DNA of 64,000 nt from Panulirus ornatus (Eukaryota > Arthropoda > Malacostraca > Decapoda > Palinuridae). The translations under genes and the position numbers were made by a program. The notes under the pieces were generated by a model, which was given only the letters and a program-made list of their open reading frames with translations, ran no database searches and had not been told where the DNA came from. The DNA lies in the NCBI RefSeq assembly GCF_036320965.1, contig NC_092232.1:58319874-58383873 (forward strand), written 5' to 3'. Below, one piece after another: positions 23,651-33,100 of this stretch (position 1 is its first letter; the number at the start of each line of letters is the position of its first letter).

Positions 23651-23831
23651 GTACCCCTGGTCACCATGTAACAACCATTAACCCACCTACAATATTTTAG
23701 ATGGTCTCTGCATTCAAAATCGCCGAAGTCGACATGCTTTTGTTTGTATAAAGTCGACTATGCTTTTATTTCTATGTAGGATATTAGAGCATGGGGGTAC
23801 CTTACTATATTTTTCCATATCAATATAGACT

Positions 23832-23874
23832 CACTATATTTGTGGACGTACAAGGATAACCGAGGTTACTTCGT
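23832..23874 (+). promoter_or_regulatory. core promoter block of RRM ORF copy 2
   Basis: CACTATATTT at 23832 is followed 34 bp later by TTACTTCGT at 23866, with AACCGAGG directly before it. The ATG follows 41 nt after that. The layout fits TATA box plus initiator. Function is inferred from spacing conserved at four loci. Confidence 0.5.
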
Positions 23875-23906
23875 AAAGTGCACAACGTAATCATAGTATC
23901 TTCAAC

Positions 23907-24758
23907 ATGGAAGTTTTTGCAAAAAGCTCAGTTGTGGAGGTGGTCGAGCAGCAGCAGGTGCTCTGGGTCGCCCTCCTTGACCAGGCCTACCTGCCTTTCC
24001 ACGATGAGGAGGATTTGCTGGACCGTCCACCACACGAGACCCGACTCCCACATATAGATGAGTTGGGCTGCGATGATGACGACATACATGTCATCGTGCC
24101 CACCAACGAGCAGTTGCAAGGGGTTCTCAAAACCGTCCTGCAGAGGTATACCATCAGGGTCGTCAACGTTCCATACAAAATCTCAAGGACGAACGTCTGG
24201 GAATTCTTCAAGCAGTTCGGCGACATCGTTCGCTTCGACATGCAGTCCTACACGACCTACGAGAACCACCGCGGGATTGCCGTCATCCAGTACTCCTGCT
24301 ATGCCTCCTACAAGAAGGCACTTCTTGCCGACGTGACACCACTCTCCATCAACGGTCGCTGTGCAATAGTGAAACCTCACCGTCCCACTGATGCTGACCA
24401 AATGACCTCGCCCACTCAAGTGGCACTGCAGCCCACACTCCCTACCAGACCCACCATCCATGAGGAAATGCAGCCCACCACACTTGTCAGGCCCACCTTC
24501 AGGGAGACATGGCGGGTCTCAAGACCTATCAGGCCCACCATTCAAGACCGACTTGGTCCCCCAACACACGTCAGGCCCACCATTCAAGACCGACTTGGTC
24601 CCCCAACACATGTCAGGCCCAGCGTTCTAGACCGACTGGGACCAATAACACATGACATGTCCTACGTTACACACCGACTGCACTCCGCACCACGTACGGG
24701 CGTTAAAAGGCGTGTCGAGATGACTCACGCTCCCCGTGCCAAAAGATTCAGTTGGTGA
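23907..24758 (+). CDS. RRM-like RNA-binding protein, 283 aa (copy 2)
   Basis: Intact frame from the ATG at 23907, which lies 41 nt after the promoter block. Residues 1-60 are acidic and end in a DDDD run. Residues ~81-160 resemble an RNA recognition motif, with RNP2-like IRVVNVPY at 83-90, a helix with WEFFKQFGDIVRF, RNP1-like RGIAVIQY at 122-129, and a final strand NGRCAIVKPHRP. The RNP1 aromatics at two positions are replaced by Ile and Val, so RNA contacts may be weak. Residues ~165-283 are Pro/Thr/Arg-rich, contain two perfect RPTIQDRLGPPTHV units plus degenerate ones, and end basic. Copy 3 is equally intact with seven amino-acid differences, all after residue 148. RNA binding is inferred. 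The family is unknown: a host gene duplicated by the inverted repeat, or the coding part of a mobile element. Confidence 0.6.
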   Translation: MEVFAKSSVVEVVEQQQVLWVALLDQAYLPFHDEEDLLDRPPHETRLPHIDELGCDDDDIHVIVPTNEQLQGVLKTVLQRYTIRVVNVPYKISRTNVWEFFKQFGDIVRFDMQSYTTYENHRGIAVIQYSCYASYKKALLADVTPLSINGRCAIVKPHRPTDADQMTSPTQVALQPTLPTRPTIHEEMQPTTLVRPTFRETWRVSRPIRPTIQDRLGPPTHVRPTIQDRLGPPTHVRPSVLDRLGPITHDMSYVTHRLHSAPRTGVKRRVEMTHAPRAKRFSW

Positions 24759-25192
24759 GGAACCTGAGTTCTTTCTTCCTGCTGGTGCTGCAGGAGAACA
24801 CGGCCCTAGAGTGGACACTGGAGGTGTGTTTGTGTTTGTGTTTGGGTTATCACTAAGGAACCAACACCAAGACAACTTTAGTTTCGCCTCGCCAAGGATA
24901 ACGTTAATCTGGCGGAAGTCTGGCTTTCTCCCAGTAGTCGATGACACATAATATCTACGTAGGGACGTTGAAAAACAAAGAAAGAAAAAATATGGGAACA
25001 TTATCCCCCCCCCCCAAAAAAAAAAAAAATACATAAATTCACGGGGATAATTTCCTTCGTCTTCAAAGAAAAAATGAAACTATTCCGACGCTACCGTGCC
25101 TTCCATAAAGCAACCCTCAAAGAAATCACTTTGCGCAAGGACTCGGTTAGCCAATCTTCATATGACTGGGGCTATTCATCCCTCTCATTGAT

Positions 25193-25531
25193 TCATTTTT
25201 CAAGATTAAGGAAAGTTATAATAAAAATATTGTATTGAGTTTCTCCGTTGGCGTCAGGGTAAACACCCATCCCCCCCGAAGCTTGGTTACCTTTCCGTGG
25301 TGGGGGGGACTTCATGGATTGGGCAGTAGCAGCCATCGTTGGTTGCTTCTGTTCAATCCATGAACGAAAAACCAAGCATCGTGAGCGTAATTGTCGTTTA
25401 AATTCACTTGGTGTCAAAACTGACGCGAAAGCGGTTGTCTCAATTTTGTCAGAAATGTTTGTGTGTTTCGGCCTGATGGCGGGAGTCGGTTTGGCGCTGT
25501 GGTCATGAGGGAATACGAGGAAGATTGGCAA
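25193..25531 (-). CDS. conserved antisense ORF, 112 aa (copy 2), unknown
   Basis: Same frame as 5741-6079 (minus) and 57300-57638 (plus), with a handful of substitutions and no indels. It lies downstream of and convergent to the RRM ORF. No domain and no promoter were recognised. Confidence 0.25.
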   Translation of the reverse strand: MPIFLVFPHDHSAKPTPAIRPKHTNISDKIETTAFASVLTPSEFKRQLRSRCLVFRSWIEQKQPTMAATAQSMKSPPPRKGNQASGGMGVYPDANGETQYNIFIITFLNLEK

Positions 25532-26029
25532 CCGTCCCAGAAGTAGCTACAGTGAGGCCCAGCAGCTGTCCCTAATACTGTGGAAGGCACTCATGTAAGG
25601 TGTGCAGTGAGGCGCAGCAGTAACAAGGGAAACGGACAACCAAAACAGCAATCTTGATCATCAGGAGGCTATCCAATGCTCAGAGTAGATAAGGACGACA
25701 ATTGTATGGCTTCGCTCAGAGGATGAAAAAGCTGTGAAAATCAACAAGAAAAATAACTAGTAGTTAGTGGTAGTGAAGTGGAATTACCGCATTTCTGTGG
25801 TCTTAATAGTAAAACGAAACTTTTCGTTTTCTCCATCAATCTAGAGGTGTTGTAGACCACCATCCTTAAGGTTGTAAGGTAATGGTAACTTCAAGGCTAT
25901 GACCTCAGCAAATTTGTGATGGAAAGTGCAGGAAATGTGATAATGTATATATGATATAAAATGTATATATAAATGTATATATATATGTATAATATAAATG
26001 TATATATAATATAGATTATATAGTTGTAT

Positions 26030-26035
26030 AATAAA
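26030..26035 (+). terminator. poly(A) signal, RRM element copy 2
   Basis: AATAAA about 1.27 kb after the RRM stop codon, at the place equivalent to copy 1. Confidence 0.3.
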
Positions 26036-26308
26036 TGTGTATTAGAATTTTGTCTTCTCTTTGCCCGTTCATTAATTCAAATACAGGTAAGTTTTCTCTC
26101 TAACGAGATGGGATAAGCTACGTGCACTCTTCCTTTGAATGTGGTGACTTTCCCTTCATTACCACAATCGTGTGCTGAACTGAAGACGTAGAATTCCGTA
26201 GACGAAACTAAGATAGGAAATCAATCTACATCAAAAATTGAACGTATGCATCTTTAGATGGACATAAAACAAACGGACGGAGGAGCACGCTGGAGCAAAT
26301 GAATTCCA

Positions 26309-26558
26309 ATATCACCACTTAAAGTAGGCCTTTCAAGTAGTTGTGGCTTTAAAGCAAACTTTTTCTAGCCAAGGTTTAGTTAGCACCTAAACTAATCCCC
26401 ACGACCTTACCTTAAGAAATATTTTCAGAAGGTACTGTCTGAACATATTTCTAAGATAAGGTGATTTAGGTTTGGTTTAGATGCTAACCTAACCCAGGCT
26501 AGAAAAAGTTTCCTTTGCTTCAGAGCCCCAACTACGTAGACGGGCTACTGTTGATACT
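26309..26558. repeat. ~250-bp imperfect palindrome (left arm)
   Basis: The two ~120-bp halves are reverse complements with ~85% match judged by eye. The left half holds GCAAACTTTTTCTAGCC and CTTACCTTAAGAAATATTTT; the right half holds the complements. The spacer at ~26433 is only a few bases, so a single long hairpin is possible. Copy 3 keeps it at 56324-56576. It could be an embedded MITE or fold-back unit. Confidence 0.75.
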
Positions 26559-27089
26559 AAACAGTAACAGAAAGGTGATAAAACTGAGATGAAATGAATA
26601 AAAAGATAGAATGGGTCAGTTGAAAGTTGAAGTATTTGCTAGATACAATTTTTGACAGATCCAAATGCATCCTAAATTCAGTCACTTAAATCACAATGCT
26701 GAATATTGTTTTGATTGTTGGAACTAGTTACAGGAAGTAAAAATATCAAGCTTAAAGGGATGCCATTACAATAACTTCATATACCTGTATAGGATCTCTT
26801 AAACTTCTTTTCCGTAAAGCTGAATGGATCTAAGTCGTTTAATCTGCTTTCTGAATTTGTTTCTCAGACCAGTAATCATCTTTGGAGATTACCTCAGTAA
26901 TTTCTCCATTCAATGTCTTCCTTTTCAAATTAGTTGACGACCACAGCAGTACAATATCCAAGCTGGGATGGATATGTTTTGGGACGGCGAGAAGTCAGGT
27001 TATGCAAGAATGTTAGAAATGGCTTCCATCAGTTTCTACCCTATCTACTCTTAAAATTTTGGGTTATCAGAACTTAGAGATTTATGAGT

Positions 27090-29515
27090 AGATAATACAA
27101 TATAGTTATCTTGGCAAGATATCCAACATGAGATTATAGTCATAATAACAATATAGTCACAAGGTCAATATATAGTCACCGGAATATTATATTTATCATG
27201 ATAATGTATCACTTATGACAAAATATGCATGATTAAAAAATGACAATATAGCACCTACAAAAAATATCACATTGCTAATATAGCCAAGGTGGCGATATAT
27301 ACACGATAGTACTGTAACGAAAATAAGATGATAGCCAAAATGACAATATGTTCATAATGACAATACTGCCACCATGTATATATATTCTCCACGACACTAT
27401 AGCTACACTGGCAGTAAAGCTATCTTCACAAAAGCGTAAAATTGAAAATACAGCAAACCACAATATAGCCACCATGACAATACAGCCATCCTGACGATAA
27501 TGTCACGTTATAAATCAATCGCCAGCACATTACAGTCACTTTGATACCAATCTTACAATGACTTTGTAAATATCATGAAAACATAGCCCCCATGTCAACA
27601 TATTAGCTATGACAATTTAGCCATTATGATAATATAGTCACGACGACAATGTATTCACTATGACAATAAAGCTACCATGATCATATAGAAGATATGATAA
27701 TATAGTCAAAGCAAAAATATAGGAACATCCAACTTATATTCGCAAATGCAATATAACCACCTGACAGTATAGATAATGTAAATAAATAGTCGCTTTCGGA
27801 TCATAGAAAACATATAGACTCCAGGACAATATAGTCTGTGAGAAAATAGTGACTCAGACAGGATTTATCACTATAATACAGTCATAACATTATAGCTGTC
27901 ATGTAATTGTAGTCAACATGACAAAATTATCACAATGAAATAAAACGGTATTACAATATAGTTACCATAATCATACACCAATCATGATTATATAATCAGC
28001 AGGTTGACATAAACAATATTACAGTGTAAAAACCATGACAATATAAGTGACATGATGAGATGATATTCATTCACTTACACTTACAATACCAAATAAGCCG
28101 CCATGAAAATATTATTATCATGATCATATAATCACAACAATATTGTAGCTAATAACAAAATATATCCCGAACGACAAAATTAACCATAGCAATATAGCCA
28201 TCAAGTTGATATAGCGACCAAGATAATGTAGCCAGGACGGCATTATATTGAAAATAACAATACAGCCACCATGCCAATGTCTTCACCATGACAATGTAGC
28301 TACCATGAAAATATAGTAACCTTGACTATATACCTACCATGATAAAATATTTGAATTGAAAAATATCCACAACAAGAGTTTAGCTGCTAAAACACGATAT
28401 CACCTTTCCAATATCGCCAAAATGTTATTATTACCATCATGACAATATACCGCCAGAAAAGAAATATATATACCCACTACTTGACAATATAGCTATTCTG
28501 ACAATATTGCCAACATGAAAAGACAGTCACCTCCTTGTTATATAACAAAAATGACAAATAGCCATCATGGCAATATAGTGACCTAACAATACAGCCACCA
28601 TGGCAATATAGTGACCTAACAATACAGCCACCATGGCAATATAGTTACCATAACAATGTAATCTTAATGACAATATAGCCAACATGACTATATAGTCACA
28701 ATGACAATACAACCATCGTGACAATACAGATAACATGACATTACCGTCTCTAAGACATTATTGCCATCAATTCAACAAATTGAATGAGAATATAGATATT
28801 ATGGCAACACAGTCACCATGACAATATACTCAGAAATGTAATATAATCGCCATAATAAAATCATCCTATCATGAAAATATAACCACCTTACCATTTTGGT
28901 TTCCATTACAATGTAGCCACAGTAATAAAAGATTTACCAAGACAGTACTGAAACCATAACAATATAGCATATCATGGCAATGTAGTCACCTGATAATTTA
29001 ATCAAAATGACAATTTCTCTTCTATAATGGTATATCCTCAAGGGCAATATCAACACCATTAAAAGAGCTTCTATGAAAATACAGTCACTATGACATTATA
29101 AATATCAGGATAGAAAGTCACCATGACAATATAGTTATCATGGCAATATAGCCACTATGACATTATAGTCATAATGACAATATAGTCGCTGTGACAATAT
29201 TGTCACCATAATGATATGATTATCATGATGATATATCGATTATGACAAATTATGCAAGAGTTAAATAATGACAATATATCATCTATAGAAAAAGATCATC
29301 TTGCCAATATAGCTAAAGTGACGATATATACATCATAGCAATGTAACTGATATGAAAAGATAGCCAAAATGACGGTATGTTCATAATGACAATACTGCCA
29401 CTATGAAAATATGTTCCCCAACTGCCACTATGAAAATATGTTCCCCATGACACTATAGCTACACTGACAATAAAGCCATATTCACATAAGAGTAACATTG
29501 AAAATACAGCTACAT
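27090..29515. repeat. CAATATAG satellite, ~2.03-kb unit of ~17-18-bp subrepeats
   Basis: The whole stretch is a degenerate run of ~17-18-bp motifs like GACAATATAGTCACCAT, alternating GCCACCAT, GTCACCAT and GTTATCAT. At a larger scale 27105-27480 matches 29130-29500 in the same order (for example ACACTATAGCTACACTG, and TGTTCATAATGACAATACTG), giving a higher-order unit of ~2.03 kb present 1.2 times. No gene is present. Confidence 0.85.
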
Positions 29516-29748
29516 TGTCATGGTGACGATATTGGCATGGTGGCTCTATTGTTATTTTCAATATAATGCCATCCTAACTACATTATCTTGCTATTTACTT
29601 GCTGGCTATATTGCTATGGTTAATTTTGTCGTTGGGGATATATTATGTCATTAACTACAATTTTGTTTTAATCGTATGATCATAATAATAATATCATCAT
29701 CGCGGCTTATTTGGTAATGTGAGTGCAAGTGTATGGATGTCTTATCAT
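29515..29748. repeat. inverted satellite fragment
   Basis: This stretch is the reverse complement of about 28050-28300. Both share TTGGCATGGTGGCT, TGCTATGGTTAATTTTGTCG and GCGGCTTATTTGGTA when read in matching orientation. It makes a local inversion junction at ~29515 and ends exactly where the LTR element begins. Confidence 0.75.
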
Positions 29749-30160
29749 TGTAAGACTCACGCACACTACCATTAATTTTTCATTAGGTATTTGTCATTAT
29801 CATTTTACTGTGAGTTACATAGAGTTAGATGCATGTTGCCACGGGCTCACTGTTCCCACGGGCTACTGTTAATCAGGATGTTTGAACACATAAGAGCTGA
29901 TCTGTTATTTGAACACGTTGTTGAATGGGTGTTGACGGACTCCCATATAACCCCTGCCAGTGTGACCTGAGGGGACACACTGGCCAGCATCGTCACACTG
30001 TTCACTAGAGTGTGTCGTAGTGTGTCATAAGACTATAGCCCAGAGTACTACAGATGGACGTACACGTTTTGTTGTAATAAATCTACAAAGGCCGCCTGAT
30101 CTTCATTGAGTACCACAGACGAAGAAGACCTGATTTCCTTCCTCTCAACTCAACCTTACA
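29749..30160 (+). repeat. 5' LTR
   Basis: Begins TGTAAGACTCACG and ends CAACCTTACA. It matches 41651-42060 with a few percent differences by eye, including small indels around position 270. AATAAA-like ATAATAAATC occurs near the 3' end. TGGTGGCAGTGACG begins two bases after the LTR and is a candidate primer-binding site; the matching tRNA was not identified. Confidence 0.92.
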
Positions 30161-33100
30161 AATGGTGGCAGTGACGTAAGAACCCACGTGACCACACACG
30201 ACCGTCACATCTACTTCATATTTCTACGTCTGGTGTTGCCAGCAGTCATACAAGCCTACCTGACACAGTCCTGGTGCTCCCTCCTGTGGACGTTAAGGGC
30301 GGAACCCACGGCCGGCTACGTGCTCCATCACCCGTACCTCAATGCAGTGAAGATACGTCTTTATTGCATTGCTGACACTGTGTCGCTTGCAAGGGAATCA
30401 AGACAGCGCCACCGCCGTGGAGTGTTGTCATCACATCCAGACGTGTCAAGCAAGGTCAGCCATCCTGCCAACACCAACGTGGAGGTCATCTTGTCAACCG
30501 CTCCAGAGACGAGTCATCATCAGCCGTGGCGACATCCCAGACGTCAGCATCGCGTGGTCCAGCCCTTGTCGCTCACTCAACTTTCCTGCTAGCAAGCCGC
30601 TACTCTGCACACGTCTTCACCTCGCTACACCCAGCGAGTCGCTACTCTGCACACATCTTCACCTCGCTACACCCTGCGAGCCACTACTCTGCACACGTCT
30701 TCACCTCGCTACACCCAGCGAGCCGCTACTCTGCACACGTCTTCACCTCGCTACACCCAGCGAGTCGCTACTCTGCACACGTCTTCACCTCGCTACACTC
30801 AGCGAGCCGCTACTCTGCACACATCTCCACCTCGCTACACCCAGCGAGTCGCTACTCTGCACACGTCTTCACCTCGCTACACCCAGCGAGTCGCTACTCT
30901 GCACACGTCTTCACCTCGCTACACCCAGCGAGTCGCTACTCTGCACACGTCTTCACCTCGCTACACCCAGCGAGTCGCTACTCTGCACACGTCTTCACCT
31001 CGCTACACCCAGCGAGTCGCTACTCTGCACACGTCTTCACCTCGCTACACCCAGCGAGTCGCTACTCTGCACACGTCTTCACCTCGCTACACCCAGCGAG
31101 TCGCTACTCTGCACACGTCTTCACCTCGCTACACCCAGCGAGTCGCTACTCTGCACACGTCTTCACCTCGCTACACCCAGCGAGTCGCTACTCTGCACAC
31201 GTCTTCACCTCGCTACACCCAGCGAGTCGCTACTCTGCACACGTCTTCACCTCGCTACACCCAGCGAGTCGCTACTCTGCACACGTCTTCACCTCGCTAC
31301 ACCCAGCGAGTCGCTACTCTGCACACGTCTTCACCTCGCTACACCCAGCGAGTCGCTACTCTGCACACGTCTTCACCTCGCTACACCCAGCGAGTCGCTA
31401 CTCTGCACACGTCTTCACCTCGCTACACCCAGCGAGTCGCTACTCTGCACACGTCTTCACCTCGCTACACCCAGCGAGTCGCTACTCTGCACACGTCTTC
31501 ACCTCGCTACACCCAGCGAGTCGCTACTCTGCACACGTCTTCACCTCGCTACACCCAGCGAGTCGCTACTCTGCACACGTCTTCACCTCGCTACACCCAG
31601 CGAGTCGCTACTCTGCACACGTCTTCACCTCGCTACACCCAGCGAGTCGCTACTCTGCACACGTCTTCACCTCGCTACACCCAGCGAGTCGCTACTCTGC
31701 ACACGTCTTCACCTCGCTACACCCAGCGAGTCGCTACTCTGCACACGTCTTCACCTCGCTACACCCAGCGAGTCGCTACTCTGCACACGTCTTCACCTCG
31801 CTACACCCAGCGAGTCGCTACTCTGCACACGTCTTCACCTCGCTACACCCAGCGAGTCGCTACTCTGCACACGTCTTCACCTCGCTACACCCAGCGAGTC
31901 GCTACTCTGCACACGTCTTCACCTCGCTACACCCAGCGAGTCGCTACTCTGCACACGTCTTCACCTCGCTACACCCAGCGAGTCGCTACTCTGCACACGT
32001 CTTCACCTCGCTACACCCAGCGAGTCGCTACTCTGCACACGTCTTCACCTCGCTACACCCAGCGAGTCGCTACTCTGCACACGTCTTCACCTCGCTACAC
32101 CCAGCGAGTCGCTACTCTGCACACGTCTTCACCTCGCTACACCCAGCGAGTCGCTACTCTGCACACGTCTTCACCTCGCTACACCCAGCGAGTCGCTACT
32201 CTGCACACGTCTTCACCTCGCTACACCCAGCGAGTCGCTACTCTGCACACGTCTTCACCTCGCTACACCCAGCGAGTCGCTACTCTGCACACGTCTTCAC
32301 CTCGCTACACCCAGCGAGTCGCTACTCTGCACACGTCTTCACCTCGCTACACCCAGCGAGTCGCTACTCTGCACACGTCTTCACCTCGCTACACCCAGCG
32401 AGTCGCTACTCTGCACACGTCTTCACCTCGCTACACCCAGCGAGTCGCTACTCTGCACACGTCTTCACCTCGCTACACCCAGCGAGTCGCTACTCTGCAC
32501 ACGTCTTCACCTCGCTACACCCAGCGAGTCGCTACTCTGCACACGTCTTCACCTCGCTACACCCAGCGAGTCGCTACTCTGCACACGTCTTCACCTCGCT
32601 ACACCCAGCGAGTCGCTACTCTGCACACGTCTTCACCTCGCTACACCCAGCGAGTCGCTACTCTGCACACGTCTTCACCTCGCTACACCCAGCGAGTCGC
32701 TACTCTGCACACGTCTTCACCTCGCTACACCCAGCGAGTCGCTACTCTGCACACGTCTTCACCTCGCTACACCCAGCGAGTCGCTACTCTGCACACGTCT
32801 TCACCTCGCTACACCCAGCGAGTCGCTACTCTGCACACGTCTTCACCTCGCTACACCCAGCGAGTCGCTACTCTGCACACGTCTTCACCTCGCTACACCC
32901 AGCGAGTCGCTACTCTGCACACGTCTTCACCTCGCTACACCCAGCGAGTCGCTACTCTGCACACGTCTTCACCTCGCTACACCCAGCGAGTCGCTACTCT
33001 GCACACGTCTTCACCTCGCTACACCCAGCGAGTCGCTACTCTGCACACGTCTTCACCTCGCTACACCCAGCGAGTCGCTACTCTGCACACGTCTTCACCT

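Larger units (their letters stand above)
22281..27085 (+). repeat. large inverted repeat, left arm (RRM element copy 2)
   Basis: The sequence from about 22281 to 27085 recurs in reverse complement at about 55781-60498. Order in the arm: a ~200-bp leader, 40-bp array, 33-bp array, promoter block, RRM ORF, 3' region with the antisense ORF, palindrome, and ~500 bp of unique tail. No terminal inverted repeats of the unit itself were seen. The first ~430 nt of the RRM ORF look identical between arms, while the minisatellites differ in copy number. Two insertions of one element, or an inverted segmental duplication, both fit. Confidence 0.9.

Noticed and set aside
22457..23681. 404-codon frame and overlapping frames across the 33/40-bp arrays
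   Set aside because: They change with repeat length between the two arms (frame not conserved) and have no domain.
27090..29515. Origin of replication or regulatory cluster
   Set aside because: Two-scale tandem organisation fits a satellite; nothing specific supports another role.
27275..29561. Minus frames of 66-82 codons in the satellite
   Set aside because: They arise from the degenerate ATATTGTCATGG-type repeat and are not conserved in frame between units.
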